From: SLQH01 sp964612995
GTDB taxonomy: Bacteria; Planctomycetota; UBA11346
Length of the DNA: 20,934 bases
Direction: 5' to 3'
Assembly (NCBI GenBank): GCA_964612995.1
Contig: CAZTGE010000068.1
Span: 1 to 20,934, forward strand
Made by a program: the position numbers and the translations under genes
Notes under the pieces: model-generated
What the model saw: only the letters and a program-made list of their open reading frames with translations
What the model was told of the DNA's origin: nothing
Database searches by the model: none
Shown here: one piece after another, positions 13,601-20,871 of the stretch
Position numbering within the stretch: position 1 is the first letter of the stretch
Layout of the letters: the number at the start of each line of letters is the position of its first letter

Positions 13601-15351
13601 AGACCCCGGCTGATGTCCGCATCGATGCTGCGCAGCGAGCGCGCACCCGAGGCTTTGACCTTGTGCAGGGCCTCGTGGGCGCTGTAGCCGGTGACCATGC
13701 CCTGGCCGGTGATCATACGGAACAGCAGGGCGCCGAGCATGAACATGTCGGTGCGGGTGTCGACCGGGATCTCGGAGAGCATGTGCTCCGGTGCGAGATA
13801 ATGCTCGGTCGCCGCGCTCGAGCCGAGCGATTCGCGCACGATATAGGCGTGGGGCTTGGCCAGGCCGAGCTCGTCGAGCATGACGTGGCCCTCGGCGTTG
13901 AGCAGCACCACGTCGGGGCGCAGCCAGCCGTGGGTCAGGTTGTGCCGCGCGGCGTCCTCGAGCACCAGGCAGAGCTGGCGCATGATGGCCATCGCCTGGG
14001 GTGCCTGGAGCTTGCTCCGTCGCTGGAGCACGTGGGTCAGCGGTTCGAACTCGGGGCAGTCGGCACAGAGCAGGATCGGGCTTTCGGGCAGGCTGCGGTC
14101 GACGGTGACCAGGGCGACGGCGTTGCGGTGGCGGTAGGTGGAGGCCGCCTGTACCGAGCGTTCGAAGATCGGCGTGTAGCCGGGTTGGCGCATGCTCGCC
14201 GGGCTGAGGGCCAGCGCGCGGTGGATCTGTCGCGAGCGGTGTTCGCGCACGCGGTACCGCTTGCCGAGCAGGCTGACGTCGAGTTCGGCGATCTGGTCGT
14301 AGCCGCCCAATGGGAAGGATGCCGCCCCGAGCAGGGGGTTGGCGCCGGTCGGGTCGGGCCCGGCGAGTGCGGCCGGGGCGGAATCAGGCAAGGCCTGCAT
14401 GGCGTAGGAATCGTCATGGGCCACATGCTGGGCGTCGTCGCTCATGGGCACCGCGCTGCTGGGTGTCTGGGAGAGCGAGGGCGCGGGGCGCGAGGGGGTG
14501 GGTTGGGGCGGCGGTGGCGGTGCCGCCGGACGCGGCAAGGGCCCCTGCGGACGGGGTTTGCGAGTCAGGCCGCGGTCTCGGTCCTGGACCTGGAGCGGCG
14601 CGCTGCAGGAACCGCAGGTGAATAGGTCGCCATCGTTGACATGCGGGACCTCGAGCAGGCTCTCGCAGTTGTGACAGGTCAACAACCAGGTCTCGGGCTC
14701 CTCGGCCGGCCGAGCCTCTACGGCCGCTGCCGGTGGCGAGGGCTCGGCGCCGTGGGTGATCGGCTCGATCGCCCCGGGATCGCTGATCCCGTCGACGACC
14801 ATCAGCGCGACCTTCTTGAGGGTGTCGAGGACGCCCTCGCCCGTGATCACCGAGGCCTTGAAGCAGGGGAGGTTGCGGTGGTTGAGCAGCGGGTTGAGCT
14901 GTTCGACCGGCAGCGCGGTGGGCAGGTCCTGCTTGTTGTACTGGATCACCGTCGGCAGGGTGTCGGGCAGCTTGTGGTAGCGCAGGTGATCGTAGAGGTC
15001 GTTCATGGACTCGATGTTCTCGTCCATGGCTTCGCGCCGGCTGTCGCAGACGAACACGATGCCGTCGGCACCTTCGATCACCGAACGGCGGATGGCGGCG
15101 TAGTAGCTCTGCCCGGGGACGGTGTAGAACTGGAATCGACACCGGTAGCCCTTGACCGTGCCGATGTCCAGCGGCAGCAGGTCGAACTGCAGCGTGCGTT
15201 CGCTGTCGGTATCGATGCTGACCATGTCGCCGACAGCATCGGAGGGGGCATGCTCACGGATGAACCTGAGGTTGCTGGTCTTGCCGGACATGCCGGGGCC
15301 GACGTACACGACCTTGCAGATCAATTCGTGTGCTACCGGGTCGAGTTTCAT
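10684..15351 (-). CDS. MglA-like GTPase / zinc ribbon / pseudokinase / transmembrane fusion protein
   Basis: A 1555-residue multidomain protein. Residues 1-190 closely match MglA-type small GTPases: P-loop GPGMSGKT (18-25), FYTVPGQSYY (75-84), NKQD (139-142). Residues 226-249 form a CxxC-CxxC zinc-ribbon-like segment. After a proline-rich linker, residues about 355-615 have a protein-kinase fold: HGWLRPD in the catalytic loop (474-480), DELGLA at the DFG position (493-498), LAPEH (519-523) and DMFMLGALLFRM. The catalytic Asp is Trp476, DFG reads ELG, and no clear VAIK lysine exists, so it is probably a pseudokinase. A basic Thr/His-rich linker (620-710) leads to one membrane span (711-733). 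Residues 734-1555 would be extracytoplasmic, with helical regions and a concanavalin/DUF1080-like beta domain near 1243-1394. The start ATG at 15351 has GGAG upstream. No MglB/roadblock partner is in the window. Function unknown; a membrane-spanning switch or scaffold is inferred. Confidence 0.9.
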   Translation of the reverse strand: MKLDPVAHELICKVVYVGPGMSGKTSNLRFIREHAPSDAVGDMVSIDTDSERTLQFDLLPLDIGTVKGYRCRFQFYTVPGQSYYAAIRRSVIEGADGIVFVCDSRREAMDENIESMNDLYDHLRYHKLPDTLPTVIQYNKQDLPTALPVEQLNPLLNHRNLPCFKASVITGEGVLDTLKKVALMVVDGISDPGAIEPITHGAEPSPPAAAVEARPAEEPETWLLTCHNCESLLEVPHVNDGDLFTCGSCSAPLQVQDRDRGLTRKPRPQGPLPRPAAPPPPPQPTPSRPAPSLSQTPSSAVPMSDDAQHVAHDDSYAMQALPDSAPAALAGPDPTGANPLLGAASFPLGGYDQIAELDVSLLGKRYRVREHRSRQIHRALALSPASMRQPGYTPIFERSVQAASTYRHRNAVALVTVDRSLPESPILLCADCPEFEPLTHVLQRRSKLQAPQAMAIMRQLCLVLEDAARHNLTHGWLRPDVVLLNAEGHVMLDELGLAKPHAYIVRESLGSSAATEHYLAPEHMLSEIPVDTRTDMFMLGALLFRMITGQGMVTGYSAHEALHKVKASGARSLRSIDADISRGLDSFCSRLTAVERKDRFPDYRTLIEQLDAFGGGARHNTLKLTQGIPAGERRRTRTNTPLRNETLRRGKNFTGTATATRKTTTGNQRRSVSATPPGGRRTLRGPPGHTGHHTGHHTAHHHGPTRSRGAGPLLAVLIILGGVLIVGGYVIYNEVIKRPAPQPRAAADPTQAPESGTTTQTPSDQPPPPTPPDTPEPPGPIEDGRGAALIEQARQAHVAFASKPDDPERYRAAMDAIATALAAGVDDAGRRYLLSLRQDLVVRAPVDATDATDATDASVQPPTGTDPDAPTAPAEAVTRIEDLLAKQRFAQAEGLARDLVSDPQARERLIGRVDQAHQRAWQDLYGTVLDRNTSLEQARELLARPLDVWGYPEDRDKAQELLQSKQAIIASERAAEQTPPSGKGRRSDTGDDGGTAPGQRTAEGYLITAVRRDMQLDRLLYTGDRDRAETLVASVPADTPERQALAVKLRLWRDRVPALTEVFARRSPKLRVTPPLTGEHDRWDVIGVTANGLQIQNPQGAQMDLAWAKIVPQELGEVYSRAMTGEDITPRQHAVACVANLIAGRAGAADIHAAAAEKGGFEHGEALGTLIGMWRAREVVRVFAAACEAIERNDIPGLESIFRQLDQPLYRRSENTAALIARLEAALADLRAGRATGVRHRDQLEFDDPADLAAFPQLEGSWSVSQSSLRNLGDGEIARDDCGNARSLTVRLLAQAEQGAVTIDFRGTTLIIDLADQRYHLRNGGQRLEDQSFPFLPNILHTLHFAIEPDAGRLHLEINQADPVFIEPSKPTSRVAIQADGSARIQIEDLHIKRVAQRDAGAVPPGAQRQLEEVLGLEAFGKAYKDPASPAVVLPANPDGAPSGIALPFRANNSVGIKRFSLFAGQGTLLLGLCQLDGETIDGKRTTLPLPGPGTGPTHVTVAWPPGQKTYTMTIEQQGTDPQVITAQRPEQATHFVIQVRGHARIPMPPTLERP
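12781..12816. repeat. In-frame 9-base tandem repeat (four units)
   Basis: Three exact copies of GGCGTCGGT plus a fourth with changed last bases (GGCGTCGAC). They lie inside the giant GTPase-pseudokinase gene and encode a D-A-T tripeptide repeat (about residues 846-858) in a linker on the far side of the membrane. Being a multiple of three, length changes by slippage would keep the frame. Confidence 0.85.
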
Positions 15352-15377
15352 GCCTCGGCTCCAATCCGATCAGGTCT

Positions 15378-15406
15378 ATCTAAACCGCGGACGCATGGCA
15401 AGTAAA
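15378..15406 (-). promoter_or_regulatory. Weak candidate promoter for the GTPase-pseudokinase gene
   Basis: On the minus strand, TTTACT (15401-15406) and TTAGAT (15378-15383) are 17 bases apart, in the only locally A/T-rich patch between lspA and the giant gene. The match to the sigma-70 consensus is partial (four and three of six bases). Confidence 0.3.
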
Positions 15407-15440
15407 GGAGGGACTGCAGCCACCTGTGTGGGCGCGGCAG

Positions 15441-16019
15441 TCACCCGGCGCTTTCTGGTACGGTTGCGGCCGATCCGCGATCGGCCGGCGGTTTGAAGGA
15501 GAGCAGCAGCAGACCGACGAAACCGATGCTGATGCCGATGTCGGCGACATTGAAGGTCGGCCAGGGGTCGGCGGGCCAGATGCCCAGGTCGACGTAGATG
15601 AAATCGCGGACGCCGCCGGCGTCGAGCAGGCCGAGGGCGGTCATGATCCGGTCATAGGCGTTGCCCAGGGCGCCTCCCATGATGCAGCCGAAGATCAGGT
15701 TCTCAAATCTGCCGCCGCGGCGGAACCAGCGCCACCAGGCCCAGAACAGGATCGGGATCAGTACCGCGGTGAACAGCGCGACCAGCGAGGGGTAGTCGCT
15801 GAACAGGCTCCAGGCGACGCCGGTGTTGACGTCGTGCCTGAGCCAGGGGATCTGCAGCACATCGATCGGATCCATGGCGAAGATCAGCTGCTTCGAGATC
15901 AGATCGGCGATCAGGATGACCACCAGGGGGGCGAAGAACCACCCGAGCGCGGGTGCACGCGGGCTCGGCGCGCCCGGTGCAGGCAGGGTGGGGCGGGTTG
16001 GGTTCGGATCGTTGGCCAC
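15441..16019 (-). CDS. lspA: Lipoprotein signal peptidase (signal peptidase II)
   Basis: A 192-residue inner-membrane aspartyl protease that removes signal peptides from prolipoproteins. Four membrane spans are visible. Conserved motifs are D39 in IADLISKQ, NTGVAWSLF (65-73), GGALGNAYDR (115-124), and the catalytic pair D139 (VRDFI) and D160 (FNVADIGISIG). The N-terminus carries a proline-rich extension of about 25 residues that is not typical. The start is GTG at 16019; a TAG stop lies in frame four codons upstream, and the next Met is inside the conserved region. No ribosome site is evident, while a promoter-like pair lies just upstream, so the mRNA may be leaderless. It is divergent from folP and followed after 89 bases by the giant GTPase gene. 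No lgt or lnt gene is in view. Confidence 0.93.
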   Translation of the reverse strand: MANDPNPTRPTLPAPGAPSPRAPALGWFFAPLVVILIADLISKQLIFAMDPIDVLQIPWLRHDVNTGVAWSLFSDYPSLVALFTAVLIPILFWAWWRWFRRGGRFENLIFGCIMGGALGNAYDRIMTALGLLDAGGVRDFIYVDLGIWPADPWPTFNVADIGISIGFVGLLLLSFKPPADRGSAATVPESAG

Positions 16020-16025
16020 GCATCC

Positions 16026-16053
16026 ATGCTATCGTCGCGGCCGCGGGGGCCAA
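16026..16053 (-). promoter_or_regulatory. Candidate lspA promoter (possible leaderless start)
   Basis: On the minus strand, TTGGCC (16048-16053) and TAGCAT (16026-16031) are 16 bases apart. The -10 box ends only 6 bases before the GTG start codon, so transcription would begin at or next to the start codon. That would fit the lack of a Shine-Dalgarno for lspA. The box matches are partial. Confidence 0.35.
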
Positions 16054-16125
16054 CCTGCTCGCGGACAATGGCTTCAATCCTCGGCAGGCTTGCCACGGGC
16101 GCGTTGGGCCCACCATGGGAAAGAC

Positions 16126-17007
16126 ATGTCTCATGCGCAGGCGCATTTGCGGGCGGACCGGATCCGTGGCCATCCGCATCCGGTCGCGCGACCGGCCGCG
16201 ATCATGGGCATCCTCAACCTGACCCCGGACAGCTTCAGCGACGGCGGGCGCTTCGCCGACCCGATCACGGCGCACAGAGCGGCGCTGGCGATGGCCGCGG
16301 CCGGGGCGAGCTGGGTCGATATCGGCGGCGAGAGTACCCGCCCCGGGGCGCGGCTGGTGAGCGCGGCGAGCGAGTGCGCGCGCGTCCTGCCGCTGCTCGA
16401 AGCGGTGGTCGAGCCCTTGCGCGATGCCGGGACCCTGGTCTCGTTGGACACCAGCAAGGCCGCAGTGGCCCGCGCCGGGCTGGCAGCCGGGGTGGCGATG
16501 ATCAACGACGTCGCCGCCGGACGCGATCCCGAGATGTTCGCGTGTGTCGCCGAGGCTGGCGCCGCGCTGTGCCTGATGCACATGCGTGGCGATCCGCAGA
16601 CCATGCAGCAGGAACCGGTCTACCCCGACGTGCTCGACACGGTGACCGCCTTTCTCGAGCAGCGCCTCGCCGCCGCCTGCGCCGCGGGGGTCGATGAGGC
16701 GGCGATCGTGGTCGACCCGGGCATCGGCTTCGGCAAGACCGTGGACCACAATTGCCGGTTGCTGCATGGCCTCGAGCACATCGCGGCGGCCACCGGGCGA
16801 CCGGTGCTGGTCGGAATCAGCCGCAAGAGCCTGATTCCGGCGCTGCTCGACACTCCGTCCGTGAGTGCCGAACGCGATGAGCCGAGCCATCTGCTCCACG
16901 CCGCGCTGGCCCCGCGTTGCGACATCCTGCGCGTACACGATGTGGCGGGCGCGTTGCGGGCGGTTAGACTGGGTGGAGCGATCAGCCCCGGAATGCCTGG
17001 CCCGTGA
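16126..17007 (+). CDS. folP: Dihydropteroate synthase
   Basis: A 293-residue TIM-barrel enzyme that joins p-aminobenzoate to dihydropterin pyrophosphate in folate synthesis. All family blocks are present: MGILNLTPDSFSDGG (27-41), VDIGGESTRPGA (64-75), SLDTSKAAV, MINDVAAG, LMHMRGDPQTMQ, VDPGIGFGKTVDHN, GISRKSLI and LRVHDVAGALRA. Length is normal. The start ATG at 16126 has GGGAAAG just upstream. An N-terminal stretch rich in His and Arg (SHAQAHLRADRIRGHPHPV) precedes the barrel. The stop overlaps the cdaA GTG by 4 bases, so folP is translationally coupled to cdaA. The same folP-cdaA-ybbR order occurs in some deltaproteobacteria, there usually with ftsH before and glmM after; both are missing here. 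Confidence 0.97.
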   Translation: MSHAQAHLRADRIRGHPHPVARPAAIMGILNLTPDSFSDGGRFADPITAHRAALAMAAAGASWVDIGGESTRPGARLVSAASECARVLPLLEAVVEPLRDAGTLVSLDTSKAAVARAGLAAGVAMINDVAAGRDPEMFACVAEAGAALCLMHMRGDPQTMQQEPVYPDVLDTVTAFLEQRLAAACAAGVDEAAIVVDPGIGFGKTVDHNCRLLHGLEHIAAATGRPVLVGISRKSLIPALLDTPSVSAERDEPSHLLHAALAPRCDILRVHDVAGALRAVRLGGAISPGMPGP

Positions 17008-17798
17008 ACCAGACCAACGCCTATTACCACTACTACGTCCACTACGTCATCCCGGTGCTGGAGATCGGGGTGCTGTTCGCGGTCTTCTACTGGCTGCTGC
17101 TCTCGCTCGAACGCATCAGCGCCGCGGTCAAGCTCAAGGGTCTGGCGATCGCGGTCATCGTCATCGCGCTCGCGGCGATCCTGGCCCGGATCGCCAACCT
17201 CCACGCCATCAGCTGGCTGCTCGAGAACTCGATCAGCTTCTCGGCGATCATCCTCGCGATCGTGTTCCAGCCCGAGGTCCGGCGTTTGTTCACCCGCATG
17301 GGTGGGCTGTTGCCGACCCACCGGTCGGGCGATACCGAACAGGCCGTCGACCAGATCGTCGAGGCGGTCGAATACATGAGTTCGCGTCGGATCGGTGCGC
17401 TGATCGTGATCGAGCGCAGCGACCATCTCGACAACTACATCAATTCCTCGCCGTTGGACTGCCAGCTGACCAGCAAATCGCTCGCGACCTTGTTCTGGAA
17501 GGACTCGCCGCTGCACGACGGCGCGGTCATCGTGCGCGGCGGGCGGATCGCGGCAGCCGGAGTGATCCTGCCGCTGACCGAGAACTACGAGTACAAGGAC
17601 CTCTCTGGCACCCGACACCGGGCGGGTATCGGCATCAGCGAGGACACCGACGCCTTCGCCATCCTGGTCAGCGAGGAGACCGGCGGCATCAGTGTGTCAG
17701 ACAAGGGTCGGCTGCAGCGTGAGCTCAACCGCGAGGATCTCGAAATCCTCCTCGGCCGGATCTTCGGCATGCCTTTACGCAGGGGGACGGCGTTGTGA
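17004..17798 (+). CDS. cdaA: Diadenylate cyclase CdaA (c-di-AMP synthase)
   Basis: A 264-residue membrane-bound enzyme that makes cyclic di-AMP from two ATP. Three N-terminal membrane spans (residues about 14-34, 46-64, 70-88) lead through FQPEVRRLFTRMG to the DAC domain. Catalytic motifs are intact: SPLHDGAVIV with D172-G173-A174, and GTRHRAGIGISE with R204-H205-R206. Length fits CdaA rather than DisA or CdaS. It starts with GTG at 17004, overlapping the folP stop as GTGA, and its own stop overlaps cdaR in the same way. No glmM follows, unlike the Firmicute cdaA-cdaR-glmM unit, so direct GlmM control of the cyclase cannot be read from local context. No c-di-AMP phosphodiesterase is in the window. 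Confidence 0.97.
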   Translation: MNQTNAYYHYYVHYVIPVLEIGVLFAVFYWLLLSLERISAAVKLKGLAIAVIVIALAAILARIANLHAISWLLENSISFSAIILAIVFQPEVRRLFTRMGGLLPTHRSGDTEQAVDQIVEAVEYMSSRRIGALIVIERSDHLDNYINSSPLDCQLTSKSLATLFWKDSPLHDGAVIVRGGRIAAAGVILPLTENYEYKDLSGTRHRAGIGISEDTDAFAILVSEETGGISVSDKGRLQRELNREDLEILLGRIFGMPLRRGTAL

Positions 17799-18787
17799 AA
17801 TGGTTGCGCGAACACTGGGAGATCAAACTGATCGCATTGGTGCTGTCGGTCACGTTGTATTTCTTCATCGGCGGCGTGACCACCCTCGAACAGGCCTTCC
17901 CGGTCGCGGCCCAACGCGGCGACGTGCGCGGCCTGCCGCGCGATTTCGTGATCACCGATATCACGCCGGAGGAGTTCATCGTTCGCCTCCGCGGTCCGCG
18001 TTCGCTGATCGAGGACATCGAGGTCGAGGCCCTGCGCCCGAACCTGGTGTTCGAACGCGACGAGCTCGCGCGTGGGCAGCAGGTGTTCCCGGTCACCGGG
18101 CGGCTGCTCGGTCTACCGCCCGAGCTCCAGGTGGTCGAGCACGAGCAGGATGTGATCCGGGTCCACGTCAGCCGGCTGGTGACCAGCGATCTGGTGGTCA
18201 AATCGAGCGACGTGCGCTTGGATACCAGCGGACTGCCAAGAGGCGTGACGGTCAAGCAGCACTTCTTCCCGGGCGAGGTCAGGGTGCGGTTGCGCGGTGT
18301 CGCCGCGCAGATCGAGGCCCTGCAGCAGCGGGAGCAGCCGCTGCTCGAACCCGTCGACCTCGCCGATCTGGTCGAGGCTGATCTCGCCCGCGAGGTCGCC
18401 AAGACCCTGGAGTTGCATCTCGCCGTCGGGCCGGGGGTGGAGATCGTCGGCAACCCCGATCTCGAGATCCAGGTCACCTTCGCGCCGGTCGTGGCCAGCC
18501 GTAACGCCAGCCAGGAGGTCGTGGTCCTCGCCCCGGAGGACTACCTCGCCAAATTCGCGGTCACCGTCATGCCCCAGCCGCGCGCCTATCGCATCTCCGG
18601 CCCACGCAACCTGCTCGAGGCGATTGACCTCGATGAGGAGGTCACCCTCTACGTCGATCTGCGCTCGCGGCCTGCGGTCGGCGAGGGTCAGGACTACCCG
18701 GTGCGCCATCTCGCTCCGTCCTGGGCCGACATCGACGTGGGCACGGTCCAGGTGGCCATCGCTCCGCGGGCAACGCCCGACCCCTGA
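17795..18787 (+). CDS. cdaR: YbbR-domain protein, CdaA regulator
   Basis: A 330-residue protein with a single N-terminal membrane anchor (residues about 10-27, KLIALVLSVTLYFFIGG) followed by an extracytoplasmic region of about three YbbR-like beta repeats (roughly 30-128, 130-235, 240-325). Each repeat carries a short V-x-V-x-L-R-G or equivalent turn (FIVRLRGPRS; VRVRLRGVAAQ; YRISGPRNLLEA). YbbR/CdaR proteins bind the membrane part of CdaA and change its activity. The GTG at 17795 overlaps the cdaA stop by 4 bases, so the two are coupled. Residue-level identity to studied CdaR proteins is low; the assignment rests on fold pattern plus position. Confidence 0.9.
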   Translation: MKWLREHWEIKLIALVLSVTLYFFIGGVTTLEQAFPVAAQRGDVRGLPRDFVITDITPEEFIVRLRGPRSLIEDIEVEALRPNLVFERDELARGQQVFPVTGRLLGLPPELQVVEHEQDVIRVHVSRLVTSDLVVKSSDVRLDTSGLPRGVTVKQHFFPGEVRVRLRGVAAQIEALQQREQPLLEPVDLADLVEADLAREVAKTLELHLAVGPGVEIVGNPDLEIQVTFAPVVASRNASQEVVVLAPEDYLAKFAVTVMPQPRAYRISGPRNLLEAIDLDEEVTLYVDLRSRPAVGEGQDYPVRHLAPSWADIDVGTVQVAIAPRATPDP

Positions 18788-18879
18788 ACGGCGTAAGCCA
18801 TTGCATGGCCGGGGCGACTCCCGGTACGGTTGCGTGTGTGTCCGCCGGACGCACCATACGTGGCCAGGGGGTGGAGCAG

Positions 18880-20844
18880 ATGAACCAACGCCTCGACCGG
18901 TTGTCCGGGCCAGCCGAACTGCGCCGGATGAACGATGCCGAACTGACCGGACTCGCGGGCGAGATCCGTGAACGGATCAAGGCGGTGGTCTGTCGACACG
19001 GCGGCCATCTCGCCTCGAACCTCGGCGTGGTCGAGCTGACCCTGGCGCTGCACCGGGTGTTCGATTTCTCCAGCGACCGCTTGCTGTGGGATGTGGGCCA
19101 TCAGGCCTACCCGCACAAACTGGTTACCGGACGTGCCGCCGCTTTCACCACCAACCGTCAACGCGGTGGTCTGAGCGGCTTTCCCGACCCCCGCGAGAAC
19201 CCCTATGATGTGGCCAAGGTCGGGCATTCGTCGACCGCGATCAGCACCGCGGTGGGTATCGCCGAGGCCTACCGCCGCCAGAGCGTCAAGCGCAAGGTGG
19301 TCGCGGTGATCGGCGACGGCGCCCTGACCGGCGGCATGTCGTTCGAGGGGCTGATAAACGCCGGTGAGCTCAACAGTCCGATGCTGGTGATCCTCAACGA
19401 CAACGGATCGTTCATCGATGCTCCGGTCGGCGCGCTGCACAAATATCTCGATCGCGTGCGTAGTGGCCGGCTCTACACCCATACCCGCGATCGGATCCTG
19501 GGCGTGTTGCGACGGATGCCTTGGGGCGAGAGCATGGAGCGCCTGGCCGAGCATCTCGAGCTCGCGGCCAACAAGCTGGTCAGTCCGGGGTTCATCTTCG
19601 AGGACCTCGGCCTGCGCTACTTCGGTCCGGTCGATGGCCACGACCGCGTCGAGGTCGAGCGGATGTTGCGCAACACCATGCAGCTCGACGGGCCGATCCT
19701 GTTGCATGTCCATACACGCAAAGGCGGGGGGTGGGAGCCCAGCGTGCGCGATCCCGGAGCATTCCACGGACCCAAGGGTTTCGATCTCGAGACCGGCGTG
19801 TTTCATCCCTCGCCACGCGACCAACGCCCGACCTATTCGGCCATATTCGGGCAGACGGTGCTCGAACTGGCGCAGGAGGACGACGAACTGGTCGCGGTGA
19901 CCGCGGCCATGCTCAGCGGCGTCGGGCTGCGACCGATGGCTGAGCGCTACCCCGATCGCGTTTACGATGTGGGCATCTGCGAACAGCACAGCTTCGGCTT
20001 CGTGCAGGGCCTGGCCATCGCCGGGATGCGACCGGTGCTGGCGCACTACAGCACCTTCGCGCAGCGCGGCTTCGATCAGCTGTTCCAGGAGTTGGTGTTG
20101 CAGCGCGGGCTCGGCGCGATCTGCGTGCTCGACCGCGCTGGGCTGGTCGGCGAGGACGGCGAGACCCATCAGGGCATCTACGACATCGCCTGGGCCCGGA
20201 GCCTGCCAGGGGTGGTGCTGATGTCGCCAAAGGATGGCGATGAGCTCGCCGAGATGTTGCGCTGGTGCCATCGCGAGCGTCAGCGCATGCATCCGGTGCC
20301 TGCCGCCTTCATCATCCGTTATCCGCGCGAGAGCGTGCCGGAGCGGCACTGGGGCCTCGATCGCCCGCAGGCCATCGCCTTCGGCCGGGCCGAGGTGATC
20401 CAGCGCGGCCGTGGGTTGATGATCTGGGTCTACGGCCCGCAGCTCGAGCGTGTGGTCGACGCGGTCAGCGAGATCGGTGAGGACGCGAGCGCGGTCACCA
20501 TCGTCAACGCCCGCTTCGCCAAGCCATTCGATGCTGCCCTGCTGTGTGAGCTCGCCGCCACCCACGATCGGCTGCTCACCGTCGAGGACCACGCGCTGAT
20601 GGGCGGGTTCGGCAGTATCGCGCTCGAGGCAGTCGGTGACTGCGGACTCGAGTTGCACTGTGAACGCGCCGGCGTGCGCGACGAACTCGTGCCCCACGCC
20701 TCGCGATCCGAACAACTCGCTGAGCAGGGCCTCGACGTCGATGGCCTCGCCCGGCGCATCGCGCGCCTGCTCAAACGCGAGGAGGCCACGATCCCGTTCC
20801 GCACGTCGGCCACCAAGACGGGGAACGACGCCGCCCAGCGTTGA
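18880..20844 (+). CDS. dxs: 1-deoxy-D-xylulose-5-phosphate synthase
   Basis: A 654-residue thiamine-diphosphate enzyme that condenses pyruvate and glyceraldehyde-3-phosphate, the first step of the MEP isoprenoid pathway. Key residues correspond to the E. coli enzyme: H43 (HLASNLG), GDG (145-147) and N175 of the ThDP/Mg motif, H296 (AFHGPKG), E368 (ICEQHSFGF), Y390 and R396 (HYSTFAQR), and H430 in VGEDGETHQG. The ThDP motif ends GSFID where E. coli has EMSIS, a local departure. A C-terminal tail of about 20 polar residues extends past the usual end. ATG 18880 is chosen because GTGGAG lies just upstream; an ATG at 18805 would add 25 unlikely residues. The 92-base gap from cdaR has a CCGGG/CCCGG hairpin (18809-18824), so dxs may have its own promoter. 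Confidence 0.96.
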   Translation: MNQRLDRLSGPAELRRMNDAELTGLAGEIRERIKAVVCRHGGHLASNLGVVELTLALHRVFDFSSDRLLWDVGHQAYPHKLVTGRAAAFTTNRQRGGLSGFPDPRENPYDVAKVGHSSTAISTAVGIAEAYRRQSVKRKVVAVIGDGALTGGMSFEGLINAGELNSPMLVILNDNGSFIDAPVGALHKYLDRVRSGRLYTHTRDRILGVLRRMPWGESMERLAEHLELAANKLVSPGFIFEDLGLRYFGPVDGHDRVEVERMLRNTMQLDGPILLHVHTRKGGGWEPSVRDPGAFHGPKGFDLETGVFHPSPRDQRPTYSAIFGQTVLELAQEDDELVAVTAAMLSGVGLRPMAERYPDRVYDVGICEQHSFGFVQGLAIAGMRPVLAHYSTFAQRGFDQLFQELVLQRGLGAICVLDRAGLVGEDGETHQGIYDIAWARSLPGVVLMSPKDGDELAEMLRWCHRERQRMHPVPAAFIIRYPRESVPERHWGLDRPQAIAFGRAEVIQRGRGLMIWVYGPQLERVVDAVSEIGEDASAVTIVNARFAKPFDAALLCELAATHDRLLTVEDHALMGGFGSIALEAVGDCGLELHCERAGVRDELVPHASRSEQLAEQGLDVDGLARRIARLLKREEATIPFRTSATKTGNDAAQR

Positions 20845-20871
20845 GGCTTCTGTTCTGGCTTTGTCGTGGTT

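Noticed and set aside
11731..14625. Long plus-strand frames (444 and 459 codons) inside the giant gene
   Set aside because: They are complementary to the GTPase-pseudokinase gene, where the minus-strand frame is continuous for 1555 residues with recognisable domains.
15703..16938. 411-codon minus-strand frame across folP and the lspA start
   Set aside because: It overlaps conserved folP and part of lspA in the wrong frame and shows no domain.
18788..18879. Possible ThDP riboswitch upstream of dxs
   Set aside because: The gap is only 92 bases and I find no CTGAGA-type thiamine riboswitch core.
18694..20715. 673-codon open frame on the minus strand across cdaR/dxs
   Set aside because: Lies opposite dxs, which is fully conserved on the plus strand. 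The antisense product is low-complexity in composition and has no recognisable motif.
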